NCBI GenBank assembly: GCA_045593405.1
Contig: JAZNWN010000023.1
Span: 1-64,000 of the forward strand
Reading direction: 5' to 3'
DNA from: UMGS1933 sp045593405
GTDB lineage: Bacteria > Bacillota > Clostridia > TANB77 > CAG-508
DNA: 64,000 nt
Shown piece by piece: positions 46,455-54,492 of this stretch (position 1 is its first letter; each line of letters begins with the position of its first letter). The translations under genes were made by a program, and so were the position numbers. The notes under the pieces were generated by a model. It ran no database searches. It was not told the origin of the DNA and saw only the letters and a list, made by a program, of their open reading frames with translations.

Positions 46455-46997
46455 ATGGGAGATATAAATGTATTTACAGGGCCAATGAAATGCGGAAAAA
46501 CACAAAAAATATTAGACGAAGCACAAAGACAACAAATAGCAGGAAAAAATATAAAAGTATTTAAACCAAAAATAGATGATAGATTTTCAGATGTAGAAGT
46601 AGTTAGTAGAAAAGGTTATAAAACAGATGCAATAGCGATTGATGATATAAATGAGATAAAAGACTATGATGCAGATGTATATGTAATAGATGAATTTCAA
46701 TTCTTAAAAGGAGATTTAAAGGAATTATATAGATTAGCAAATACAGGTAAAAAATTCTATATTGCAGGATTAAATTTAACAGCAGAAAGAAAACCATTTG
46801 GAAGCATGGGAGATTTATTATGTATGTCTGACAATGTTCAAATACTTACATCTGTATGTGAAGAATGTAGAAACGATAATGCAATATATACATATTATAA
46901 AGGGGATAATAAAACAGGTGATATATTAGTTGGAGAAGACTGCTATATACCAGTTTGTAGAAAATGTTATGAAAGATTAATGAGAGAAAAAAATTAA
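46455..46997 (+). CDS. tdk: Thymidine kinase
   Basis: 180 residues. P-loop GPMKCGKTQKILD, lasso-type region VIDEFQFLKGDL with catalytic Glu, and four zinc-binding cysteines (CEEC...CRKC) identify type II thymidine kinase. It phosphorylates thymidine in the salvage pathway. It reads NVFTGPMKCGKT where most members have an FGPMFSGKST-like loop. Length is typical. Confidence 0.88.
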   Translation: MGDINVFTGPMKCGKTQKILDEAQRQQIAGKNIKVFKPKIDDRFSDVEVVSRKGYKTDAIAIDDINEIKDYDADVYVIDEFQFLKGDLKELYRLANTGKKFYIAGLNLTAERKPFGSMGDLLCMSDNVQILTSVCEECRNDNAIYTYYKGDNKTGDILVGEDCYIPVCRKCYERLMREKN

Positions 46998-47014
46998 TAT
47001 CAAAGGAGAAATTA

Positions 47015-47227
47015 ATGAAACAAACAAAAGATAATGCAGGAATGACATTGTTTGCACTAGTAATGACTATAATAGTTTTATTAATATTGATAATAGTAAT
47101 AATTATTGAAATAGATAGAGGTATATTTGAGCATGCAAATAAGTATGTAACAGAGATAGAAGAATCAGCTTTTGAAGGAGAAGAATTAGAAAATCAATTT
47201 GTTGAAGAATATAAAGAGTACTTGTAA
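47015..47227 (+). CDS. Short prepilin-like protein
   Basis: 70 residues. The start KDNAGMTLFALVMTIIVLLI matches the class III/type IV prepilin-like leader so common in Clostridia (GITLIALVITIIVLLIL), with the cleavage Gly before Met-Thr and Glu5 replaced by Ala. The rest is short and acidic, far shorter than a pilin, so it may be a minor pseudopilin or a decayed gene. Confidence 0.6.
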   Translation: MKQTKDNAGMTLFALVMTIIVLLILIIVIIIEIDRGIFEHANKYVTEIEESAFEGEELENQFVEEYKEYL

Positions 47228-47240
47228 GTGCTCTTTTTTA
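47213..47240 (+). terminator. Terminator overlapping the gene end
   Basis: AAGAGTACTT-gt-AAGTGCTCTT followed by TTTTA; the stem covers the last codons of the prepilin-like gene. Confidence 0.7.
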
Positions 47241-47261
47241 TTTGAGACAATAATTTATCGA

Positions 47262-47350
47262 AGTGGGATGTAGGAAGTGTGTTTTTTAGGGTTAATTCTT
47301 CGAAGGATAACCTTAAAAAATAGCACCTCACACTTCATACCTCTCACATC
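47262..47350. repeat. Imperfect inverted repeat, MITE-like
   Basis: GTAGGAAGTGTG...CACACTTCATAC form the outer arms, TTTTTTAGGGTTA...TAACCTTAAAAAA the inner arms. The roughly 90-bp foldback fills the gap before rny and contains no gene. The rest of the 47241-47568 gap holds only the rny promoter. Confidence 0.6.
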
Positions 47351-47453
47351 TAAATTGTTATTTACTGATGCTCCATAATTGTATCAAATTCATAAAAATT
47401 ATTATCTGATTAAATTTTTTCATATTATTATTTTTTAATGTTTTTAAAAATCC

Positions 47454-47482
47454 TTGACAACTTACAATATAAAATGTAAAAT
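47454..47482 (+). promoter_or_regulatory. Promoter of rny
   Basis: TTGACA 47454-47459, 17-bp spacer, TAAAAT 47477-47482. Confidence 0.6.
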
Positions 47483-47568
47483 ATAATAGTACAGAAATTA
47501 TAAATATTTAAATGTATAATATATATAATCTGAACATTGAAAAATTAATAGAAAGAGGTGTATTATTT

Positions 47569-49107
47569 ATGATAATAGCAATAGTAGTCACCTTTCTTAT
47601 CTCAGCAGCTGTATGTATTCCAGCAGGAGTAACAATTAGAAAAAGAACAGCTGAATCTAAAATAAAAGGAGCAGAAAGCGAAGCGTCTAGAATTTTAGAA
47701 AACGCAAAAAAAGAAGCTGAAAATGCAAAAAAAGAAGAACTTTTAAAAGCAAAGGAAGAAATATTACAAATAAGAAATGATTTAGATGAAGAGATAAAAG
47801 AAAGAAGAGGCGAAATACAATTACAAGAAAAAAGAAATTTCCAGAAAGAAGAGAACTTAGAAAGAAGAGCAGAAAGTTTTGAACGTAGAGAGAAAGATTT
47901 AGAAAGAACAATGCAAGAGGTAGAAAAAAAGAGAAAGAATTTAGATGAATTATATAATAACCAAATGCAAGAATTACAAAGAATTTCTGGTTTGTCAACA
48001 GATGAGGCAAAAAGAGTTTTATTAGAAAAATTAGACTCTAGATTGACAGATGAAAAAGCAGTATTAATTAAAGAAGCAGAAAAACAAGTAAAAGAAACTG
48101 CAAACAAAAAAGCTAAAGAAATTTTAGGTTATACTATTCAAAAATGTGCAGCGGACCACACTTCTGAAACAACAGTATCAGTAGTGTCACTTCCAAATGA
48201 CGATATGAAGGGTAGAATAATAGGAAGAGAAGGAAGAAATATCAAAACATTAGAAACATTAACAGGGATAGACTTAATAATTGATGATACTCCAGAAGCA
48301 GTTATTTTATCAGGGTTTGACCCATTAAGAAGAGAAGTTGCAAGAATAGCACTTGAAAAACTTATTGAAGATGGAAGAATTCATCCAGCCAAAATAGAAG
48401 AAATGGTTGAAAAGGCTAAGGAAGAAGTAGAAGAAATCATCAAAGAAGAAGGAGAGAGAGCAGTTCTTGAAACAGGAGTTCATGGATTACATTCAGATTT
48501 AGTTAGATTAATAGGAAAACTAAAATATAGAACAAGTTATGGACAAAATGTTTTAAACCATTCTATAGAAGTATCAAACTTAGCAAGAATAATGGCTGAA
48601 GAATTAGGATTAGATCCTAAAATTGCTCGTAGAGCTGGATTATTACACGATATTGGAAAAGCACTAGACCATGATATGGAAGGAACACACGTAGAAATAG
48701 GAGTTGACGTTCTTAAAAAATATAAAGAGAACGAATTAGTTATAAATGCAGTAAATGCACATCATGGTGATGTAGAACCAAAAACAATAGAAGCTGTGTT
48801 AATACAAGCAGCAGATGCAATATCAGCATCAAGACCTGGTGCAAGAAGAGAAACATTAGAAGCTTATATTAAGAGATTAGAAAAACTAGAAGAAATTGCA
48901 GACTCATTTGAAGGTGTTGATAAATCTTATGCAGTACAAGCTGGTCGTGAAATAAGACTAGTAGTAAAACCTGAAAAGATTTCTGATAGCGAAATGATAG
49001 TGCTAGCAAGAGATGTAGCACAAAGAGTAGAAACTGAAATGGAATATCCAGGACAAATAAAAGTAAATGTAATAAGAGAAACAAGAGCAATAGACTATGC
49101 AAAATAA
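47569..49107 (+). CDS. rny: Ribonuclease Y
   Basis: 512 residues; I chose ATG 47569 behind AAAGAGGTG because the hydrophobic anchor (IIAIVVTFLISAAVCIPAGV) then lies at the N-terminus as in the family. A long charged coiled coil (~30-190), a KH domain (GRIIGREGRNIKTLETLTGI) and an HD domain (AGLLHDIGKALDHD) follow. RNase Y is the membrane-bound endonuclease that starts mRNA decay in Firmicutes. Intact and without in-phase CGG. Confidence 0.97.
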   Translation: MIIAIVVTFLISAAVCIPAGVTIRKRTAESKIKGAESEASRILENAKKEAENAKKEELLKAKEEILQIRNDLDEEIKERRGEIQLQEKRNFQKEENLERRAESFERREKDLERTMQEVEKKRKNLDELYNNQMQELQRISGLSTDEAKRVLLEKLDSRLTDEKAVLIKEAEKQVKETANKKAKEILGYTIQKCAADHTSETTVSVVSLPNDDMKGRIIGREGRNIKTLETLTGIDLIIDDTPEAVILSGFDPLRREVARIALEKLIEDGRIHPAKIEEMVEKAKEEVEEIIKEEGERAVLETGVHGLHSDLVRLIGKLKYRTSYGQNVLNHSIEVSNLARIMAEELGLDPKIARRAGLLHDIGKALDHDMEGTHVEIGVDVLKKYKENELVINAVNAHHGDVEPKTIEAVLIQAADAISASRPGARRETLEAYIKRLEKLEEIADSFEGVDKSYAVQAGREIRLVVKPEKISDSEMIVLARDVAQRVETEMEYPGQIKVNVIRETRAIDYAK

Positions 49108-49112
49108 AAACA

Positions 49113-49146
49113 AAACTCCCAAGTAATAAAACTTGGGAGTTTTTGC
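49113..49146 (+). terminator. Rho-independent terminator of rny
   Basis: AAACTCCCAAGT and ACTTGGGAGTTT form a 12-bp stem followed by TT-GC; strong. Confidence 0.9.
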
Positions 49147-49178
49147 TGTATGTAGAAAATTGAAACTATAGAGAAAAT

Positions 49179-49209
49179 GTAGGGGCGACCATTGGTCGTC
49201 CGTGCTTAC
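49179..49209. repeat. GC-rich intergenic palindrome (GTAGGGGCG family)
   Basis: GTAGGGGCGACC-att-GGTCGTCCGTGCTTAC. One of several similar GC-rich palindromes in the chromosomal part (49607, 50448, 53566, 54298, 58161, 60493). Confidence 0.65.
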
Positions 49210-49279
49210 ATAGACTTGCTAAATAATAAAAAACATGATAAAATAAACAAGTATTATAAATTTATTGGAGGGAAATGAA

Positions 49280-49531
49280 ATGCAAAAAGTATTTCAAAAA
49301 ATTAGACGGTATTTGCTGGGGTTAATAAATTTCTTTATAATTACAGAAGTTGCCGCAGTACTTGTCTATTTTGTTTTAAAAGCAATTGGTAATGTAGTAA
49401 GTTTGTCTGATTTGCTTTTGGAGGCTGCAATTTATTATTGTATAGTTGTGGTTGGTACATCTCTTATCATGATTTTGGTTAAGGTTGGTATGATTATTTA
49501 TATCAAGCTTAAACAGTTGATAAGAAAATAA
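49280..49531 (+). CDS. Small two-segment membrane protein of foreign codon use
   Basis: 83 residues from ATG 49280 behind TGGAGGG. Two hydrophobic regions (LLGLINFFIITEVAAVLVYF and AAIYYCIVVVGTSLIMILVK) and a basic C-terminus. Codon use (CTG, GTC, GCC, CGG) is unlike the neighbouring host genes and like the 27.6-31.6 kb cassette. The CGG at 49307 must be Arg in zero frame; a +1 shift would stop the protein almost at once. Function unknown. Confidence 0.55.
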   Translation: MQKVFQKIRRYLLGLINFFIITEVAAVLVYFVLKAIGNVVSLSDLLLEAAIYYCIVVVGTSLIMILVKVGMIIYIKLKQLIRK

Positions 49532-49536
49532 CCCTC

Positions 49537-49579
49537 AAAAAAGAGAATAGTTCTATTATAGGATTTATTCTCTTTTTTA
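49537..49579 (+). terminator. Rho-independent terminator
   Basis: AAAAAAGAGAATA...TATTCTCTTTTTT with a 17-base loop. Confidence 0.7.
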
Positions 49580-49606
49580 TATTTGGATTTATTATAATAA
49601 ATTATT

Positions 49607-49635
49607 GTCGAGGTCGCACTCCTGGGCGACCCGAA
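49607..49635. repeat. GC-rich intergenic palindrome
   Basis: GTCGAGGTCGCactcctgGGCGACCCGAAAT type foldback, related to the GTAGGGGCG family. The remaining gap to the antitoxin (49640-49830) holds small AT-rich hairpins such as TGGTAAG...CTTACCA but no gene. Confidence 0.5.
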
Positions 49636-49834
49636 ATAATCGAATAATGTCGATGAAAAGAAGTGGACAATATTAGCAAAATATGGTATAACAAAATTGG
49701 TAAGAAAATCTTTGCTTACCAGTTCTAAAATTAAAATTTTTATCAAAAAATTCAAATGCTTAAAATCTTAAGCAAAAAATCCAAAATAAAATAAGAATAA
49801 TATCACATAATTTTGAAAAAATAGTATAATAATA

Positions 49835-49864
49835 TTGACAGGTGTAATACAATGTAGTACAATG
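49835..49864 (+). promoter_or_regulatory. Toxin-antitoxin promoter with operator-like direct repeat
   Basis: TTGACA 49835-49840, 17-bp spacer, TACAAT 49858-49863. TACAATG occurs twice (49848 and 49858), overlapping the -10, as expected for autorepression by a ribbon-helix-helix antitoxin. Confidence 0.6.
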
Positions 49865-49887
49865 ATTATTGTGAGGAGTTGATATAT

Positions 49888-50106
49888 ATGACTATTTCAG
49901 TAAGATTAAGTGACAGAGATACTGAACTAATAAAAGCATATGCAGATATAAATAATATCTCTTTATCTGATTTAATAAGGAGTGCAGTATTGGAAAAAAT
50001 AGAAAATGAATATGACTTAGAAAGCTATAATAAAGCAATTGAAGAATATAAGAATAATCCTAAAACATATACTTTAAAAGAAGTAAAAGAGGAGTTGGGA
50101 CTATAG
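49888..50106 (+). CDS. RelB/DinJ-like antitoxin
   Basis: 72 residues from ATG 49888 behind GAGGAG. N-terminal ribbon-helix-helix (TISVRLSDRDTELIKAYADI and SLSDLIRSAVLEKIE) for DNA binding; the C-terminus (YNKAIEEYKNNPKTYTLKEV) would wrap the toxin. Its stop (TAG 50104-50106) overlaps the toxin GTG by one base, the usual coupled arrangement. Confidence 0.8.
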   Translation: MTISVRLSDRDTELIKAYADINNISLSDLIRSAVLEKIENEYDLESYNKAIEEYKNNPKTYTLKEVKEELGL

Positions 50107-50376
50107 TGCAATATAGAATTGTATTTACAGAAAGAGCAAAAAAACAAATAAAGAAATTAGATAAACATATATCATCTTTAATAATAGGATGGCTAGAAAA
50201 AAATATTGAAGGATGTGAAAACCCAAGACAACACCGGAAAAGGTTTGATAGAAAATAAATCAGGAGAATGGAGATATAGAATTGGAGATTATAGAGTGAT
50301 ATGTGAAATACAAGATGAAAAAATTATAGTGCTAGTTCTAGAAATTGGCCACAGAAGAAATATATATGATAAATAG
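50106..50376 (+). CDS. RelE-family toxin (needs +1 shift at 50235)
   Basis: About 89 residues. GTG start overlapping the antitoxin stop. It begins YRIVFTERAKKQIKKLDKH and, after the shift, reads GKGLIENKSGEWRYRIGDY, then RVICEIQDEKIIVLVLEIGHR, the RelE/ParE core with its basic residues. Zero-frame reading of CGG at 50235 loses the whole C-terminal half. RelE-type toxins cleave mRNA on the ribosome. Confidence 0.85.
50235..50238 (+). other. CGG +1 recoding site 8 (RelE-like toxin)
   Basis: Context CAC-CGG-AAA. The +1 frame gives NPRQH-G-KGLIENKSGEWRYR to the stop at 50376. Confidence 0.85.
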
Positions 50377-50447
50377 AACAAAAAAGAGGAAGATATATTA
50401 ATAAGTATCTACCTTTTTTTTATATTAAAATCTATCATAATAAATTA

Positions 50448-50479
50448 TTTTAGAGGTCGGTCTTGACCGACCTCTAAAA
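50448..50479. repeat. Perfect GC-rich palindrome
   Basis: TTTTAGAGGTCGGTC-tt-GACCGACCTCTAAAA, a 15-bp perfect stem that would also terminate transcription from both sides. Confidence 0.75.
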
Positions 50480-50561
50480 ATGAAAAAATAAAAATATTTT
50501 CGAAAAACACCAAAAACGAAAAAACTATTTTTAAAAAAATGCAATTTTTTATAAAAAAGTA

Positions 50562-50592
50562 TTGACTAAAAAAATGATTATATATATAATCA
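50562..50592 (+). promoter_or_regulatory. nrdDG promoter with palindromic operator
   Basis: TTGACT 50562-50567, 17-bp spacer, TATAAT 50585-50590. An 18-bp perfect palindrome TGATTATATATATAATCA (50575-50592) covers the -10, a likely repressor site. It resembles NrdR boxes only loosely. Confidence 0.6.
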
Positions 50593-50630
50593 TCCTACAA
50601 AAGAAAAAGTAAAAAATGGAGGTAAAAAAT

Positions 50631-52988
50631 ATGCAAGATAATTTGGATAAAAATATTAATATATCAGTTGTAAAAAGAGACGGGAAGAAGGTTTCGTTCG
50701 ATGGAAGTAAGATTGCACTTGCAATAAAAAAAGGATTTGATAGTGTTTATACTGAGGACGAAGAAACACATAAATATATTGAAAAAGATATTTATAAAAT
50801 TTATAACAAAGTTATCGAAAAAATCGAAAAATCAGAAAAAGAAAAAATCAAAATTGAAGAAATTCAGGACTTAATTGAAGAACAATTAAAAGCTAATGGT
50901 TATGATGATGTATATGAATCATTCAAAGCATATAGAGAAAGAAGAAATCAATCAAGACAATTATTTTTTGATGAGAAGAAACAACATAAATTCTTAAAAG
51001 CACTAGAAAATTTAGGATTAAAATCTGCACATGAAGAAGATGCAAAAAGAGAAAATGCAAATATTGATGGGGATACTGCAATGGGAACAATGCTTCAATA
51101 TGGTAGCACAGTTTCAAAAGAATTCTCAAAATCTTATTTAATGAAAAGAAAATTTGCGGACGCACATGATAGTGGAGATATTCATATTCACGACATGGAC
51201 TTCATGCCAATGGGAACAACAACATGTTGCCAAATAGATTTAAATAAATTATATACAGATGGATTTTCAACTGGACATGGCTTTTTAAGAGAACCAAACG
51301 ATATAATGTCATATTCAGCACTTGCAGCAATTGCAATTCAATCTAACCAAAATGACCAACACGGTGGACAAAGTATTCCTGCATTTGACTATTATATGGC
51401 ACCTGGGGTTTTAAAAACATTTAAAAAACAATTTAAACAAACTGTATATGACTTTTTAGAATTAACAGATTATATAAAATTTATTGCAATTAATGGTATA
51501 ACAAGAGAAATAGATAAATTAACAAGTATAGAATTTGATATATCTATTTTTGATGCATACTGTAGAGATGCTGAAGGTTTAAAAAGAATGTTTAGATTAT
51601 CTTATGAGAAAGCATTGGAAAAAACAAACAGAATTACATACCAAGCAATGGAAGCATTTATTCATAACCTAAATACAATGCATTCAAGAGCAGGAGCTCA
51701 AGTTCCATTTTCATCTGTAAACTTTGGAACAGATACAAGCCCTGAAGGAAGAATGGTTATTAAAAACTTTTTACTTGCAACTGAAGAAGGTTTAGGAAAA
51801 GGGGAAACACCAATATTCCCAATTTCAATCTTCAAAATAAAAGAAGGAATAAACTATAATCCAGAAGATAAAAACTATGACTTATTTAAACTTGCTTGTA
51901 AAGTTTCTGCTAAAAGATTATTCCCTAACTTCTCATTTATAGATGCACCGTTTAATATAGAACTTTATAATCCAGAAGATTATAACACGGAAGTTGCATA
52001 TATGGGATGTAGAACAAGAGTACTTGGAAATCATGTAGACCCAAATAAAGCAGTAACAGCAGGAAGAGGAAATTTATCTTTTACATCAGTTAACTTACCT
52101 AGACTTGGAATTAAACACGGTCTTGTGAATGGTGAAAAAGCTGATATGGAAGGTTTCTATAAAGAATTAGAGGAAAAACTAGAATTAGTAAGAGATCAAT
52201 TATTAGAAAGATTTGAAATACAATGTAATAAAAGAATCTATAACTTCCCATTCTTATTAGGACAAGGGGTTTGGTTAGATAGTGAAAAACTAAAACCAGG
52301 AGACAAGCTTCGTAAAGTTTATAAACATGGAACACTATCTATAGGATTTATTGGTTTAGCAGAATGTTTAAAAGCACTAACAGGTAAACACCATGGAGAA
52401 AGCGAAGACTCACAAAAATTAGGACTTGAAATAATAGGATTTATGAGAAAGAAAATGGATGAATTTTCTGAAAAATATAATCTAAACTTCACACTTCTTG
52501 CAACACCAGCAGAAGGCTTATCTGGAAGATTTACAGCAATGGATAAAGCAATATATGGAAAATTAAAAGGAATTACAGATAAAGAATACTATACAAATTC
52601 TTTCCATGTACCAGTATATTACAAAACAACAGTAGAACATAAAGTAAAAACAGAAGCACCATACCATGCATTTACAAATGCAGGACATATCTCATACATT
52701 GAATTAGATGGAGATACAACGGAAAATGTTGAAGCATTTGAAAAAGTAATTAGAATAATGAAAGAAGCTGGTATTGGTTATGGAGCAGTAAATCACCCAG
52801 TTGATAGAGATCCTGTATGTGGATTTACAGGAGTAATTGGAGATACATGTCCAGGATGCGGAAGACATGAAGATGATGTTAAATTTGAAAGAATAAGAAG
52901 AATAACAGGATATTTAGTAGGAACATTAGATAGATTTAACAATGGTAAAAAATGTGAAGAAAGGGATAGGGTTAAACACAAAATATAA
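50631..52988 (+). CDS. nrdD: Anaerobic ribonucleoside-triphosphate reductase
   Basis: 785 residues from ATG 50631 behind GGAGGT. The N-terminal ATP-cone (SVVKRDGKKVSFDGSKIALA) senses dATP/ATP; the catalytic barrel includes HDSGDIHIHDMDFMP. Near the C-terminus are the zinc-site cysteines (DPVCGFTGV...CPGCG) and the glycyl-radical loop RRITGYLVGTLDRFNNGKK. It makes deoxynucleotides without oxygen, indicating anaerobic growth. Activated by the product of nrdG, which starts at its stop codon. Confidence 0.96.
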   Translation: MQDNLDKNINISVVKRDGKKVSFDGSKIALAIKKGFDSVYTEDEETHKYIEKDIYKIYNKVIEKIEKSEKEKIKIEEIQDLIEEQLKANGYDDVYESFKAYRERRNQSRQLFFDEKKQHKFLKALENLGLKSAHEEDAKRENANIDGDTAMGTMLQYGSTVSKEFSKSYLMKRKFADAHDSGDIHIHDMDFMPMGTTTCCQIDLNKLYTDGFSTGHGFLREPNDIMSYSALAAIAIQSNQNDQHGGQSIPAFDYYMAPGVLKTFKKQFKQTVYDFLELTDYIKFIAINGITREIDKLTSIEFDISIFDAYCRDAEGLKRMFRLSYEKALEKTNRITYQAMEAFIHNLNTMHSRAGAQVPFSSVNFGTDTSPEGRMVIKNFLLATEEGLGKGETPIFPISIFKIKEGINYNPEDKNYDLFKLACKVSAKRLFPNFSFIDAPFNIELYNPEDYNTEVAYMGCRTRVLGNHVDPNKAVTAGRGNLSFTSVNLPRLGIKHGLVNGEKADMEGFYKELEEKLELVRDQLLERFEIQCNKRIYNFPFLLGQGVWLDSEKLKPGDKLRKVYKHGTLSIGFIGLAECLKALTGKHHGESEDSQKLGLEIIGFMRKKMDEFSEKYNLNFTLLATPAEGLSGRFTAMDKAIYGKLKGITDKEYYTNSFHVPVYYKTTVEHKVKTEAPYHAFTNAGHISYIELDGDTTENVEAFEKVIRIMKEAGIGYGAVNHPVDRDPVCGFTGVIGDTCPGCGRHEDDVKFERIRRITGYLVGTLDRFNNGKKCEERDRVKHKI

Positions 52989-53560
52989 TGAAAATAAGAT
53001 TAGCAGCAGATATTCAAACAGATAGCATAGTAGATGGAGAAGGAATAAGAACTGTAATATGGACACAAGGATGTAAACATAATTGCAAGGGGTGCCACAA
53101 TCCAGAAACACATAGTTTTGAAAAAGGATTTTTAGTAGATACTGAGGATTTGAAAAAACAAATCCTCTCTGTAAAAAATCAAGATGGTGTGACTTTATCT
53201 GGAGGAGATCCAATGTTCCAGCCAGAAGCATCTGCTGAAATAGCAAAATTCTGCCAAGAAAATGGTTTAAATGTATGGTGTTATACAGGATTTACTTTTG
53301 AAAATCTACTAAAAACATCTGAAACAAATTCTAATATAAAAATGTTATTAGAAAATATAGATGTATTAGTAGATGGTAAATTTGTACTAGAAGAAAGAAG
53401 TTTAAACTTATATTTTAAAGGTTCAAAAAATCAAAGAATATTAGATATGAAAGAATCTTTAAAACAGCAAAAAGCAGTAGAAATAGAAAAGTATAAAGGT
53501 GAACGTACATTTGAACCATATAATAATACAAAAAATGAAATTAAAGGAATATTTATTTGA
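52988..53560 (+). CDS. nrdG: Anaerobic NrdD-activating radical SAM enzyme
   Basis: 190 residues; ATG overlaps the nrdD stop (TAATG). The radical SAM motif CKHNCKGC lies near residue 27, with the preceding DGEGIRTVIWTQG typical of NrdG, and GGDPMFQ follows. It installs the glycyl radical on NrdD using SAM and a 4Fe-4S cluster. Confidence 0.95.
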   Translation: MKIRLAADIQTDSIVDGEGIRTVIWTQGCKHNCKGCHNPETHSFEKGFLVDTEDLKKQILSVKNQDGVTLSGGDPMFQPEASAEIAKFCQENGLNVWCYTGFTFENLLKTSETNSNIKMLLENIDVLVDGKFVLEERSLNLYFKGSKNQRILDMKESLKQQKAVEIEKYKGERTFEPYNNTKNEIKGIFI

Positions 53561-53565
53561 TTTGT

Positions 53566-53622
53566 AGGGGCGCATGATTGCGCCCTTAAAAAATGTAGGG
53601 CAGGGTTCCACCTCTGCCCGCA
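53566..53622. repeat. Two adjacent GC-rich palindromes
   Basis: GTAGGGGCGCA-tgat-TGCGCCC and TAGGGCAGgGT-tcc-ACctCTGCCC, in the gap between nrdG and the minus-strand gene; members of the intergenic palindrome family. Confidence 0.65.
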
Positions 53623-53623
53623 A

Positions 53624-53661
53624 AAAGTTTAAGAGGCTTGAACAATTAAGTTCAAGCCTCT
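53624..53661 (-). terminator. Rho-independent terminator (minus strand)
   Basis: AGAGGCTTGAAC pairs with GTTCAAGCCTCT; on the minus strand it is followed by TAAACTTTTT. Confidence 0.75.
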
Positions 53662-53669
53662 GTTTAGAG

Positions 53670-54191
53670 TTAGCTTTCTTCTTCATAAATTCGACAAACA
53701 TAATCATTTGCATGGATTTCATATGCGTTGGCATCAATATCGTTGCAGTCCAAAATTCCATCTACATCAATAGCATAACTGTCAATACTCCAGACAATAA
53801 AATCACCGAGAACGTTAACATCACAAACATTAACATTACTACCTATAGCAATAAAATTTCCTTGGATATTTGCGTCACAAATAGAATCTACATTACCCTC
53901 AACGATGAAATCTCCAGCAACGGTTACATTACCAGCGTCAATATCGCCACCCACATAGAAGTGACCAGCAACACATATATCAACAGAAAGATATTTTTCA
54001 GATATATTTCCACTGACATAAAGATTTCCAGGAACATTCAAATCTTCCTTGAGAACTAGGTCTCCAATGTAAAATACATCGAATTCTTCAGGAAGCGTAT
54101 GTTTCCAACTTTCGCTGATTACTTGCCGTTCTTCCTCGGTCATTTCTTCCCAAGGCTTTTTCCGAGCTAATGGTTCATTTTGCCGTTCCAT
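53670..54191 (-). CDS. Bactofilin-like beta-solenoid protein of foreign codon use
   Basis: 173 residues. After a polar N-terminus (KKPWEEMTEEERQVISESWK) the sequence becomes a repeating short-strand pattern (GNLYVSGNISEKYLSVDICV, GGDIDAGNVTVAGDFIVEGN) as in bactofilin or polymer-forming beta-helices. GC-richer codon use matches the 27.6-31.6 kb cassette. Three in-phase CGG codons (54185-54183, 54164-54162, 54128-54126) must be Arg in zero frame. Isolated on the minus strand between host operons, so probably acquired. Confidence 0.6.
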   Translation of the reverse strand: MERQNEPLARKKPWEEMTEEERQVISESWKHTLPEEFDVFYIGDLVLKEDLNVPGNLYVSGNISEKYLSVDICVAGHFYVGGDIDAGNVTVAGDFIVEGNVDSICDANIQGNFIAIGSNVNVCDVNVLGDFIVWSIDSYAIDVDGILDCNDIDANAYEIHANDYVCRIYEEES

Positions 54192-54297
54192 TAAGAAATA
54201 CCTCCAAAATATAAGATTTTTCTCTTTCGAGAAATCTAAAATATTATATCACAAGTCTACATAATTTGCAAGAAAAGATATAATTTGATGTAAACAT

Positions 54298-54380
54298 TAC
54301 AGGGGTCGCACCCTTCGGCGCCCCGAAATATTTAAATATATAATCTATTTGCGGGTCGCCCTGGGGTGCGACCCCTACGG
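54298..54380. repeat. Long GC-rich inverted repeat
   Basis: AGGGGTCGCACCC (from 54300) and GGGTGCGACCCCT (ending near 54377) form arms around an AT-rich centre containing TTCGGCGCCCCGAA. The rest of the 54192-54492 gap carries only the ABC-operon promoter. Confidence 0.7.
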
Positions 54381-54416
54381 TATAACAATAAAATAAAAAA
54401 TCGTTTTTCAAAATCC

Positions 54417-54445
54417 TTGCATATATATAAAAATTGTTATAAAAT
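54417..54445 (+). promoter_or_regulatory. Promoter of the ABC transporter operon
   Basis: TTGCAT 54417-54422, 17-bp spacer, TAAAAT 54440-54445. Confidence 0.5.
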
Positions 54446-54492
54446 ACACTAATGGCTAACAACTGTAATATGATAATTCGAAGGGAGAAAAT

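Noticed and set aside
53574..54059. Plus-strand frame opposite the bactofilin-like gene
   Set aside because: Low-complexity Ile/Asn/Thr protein with no ribosome binding site and starting in GC-rich palindromes; a shadow of the minus-strand gene.
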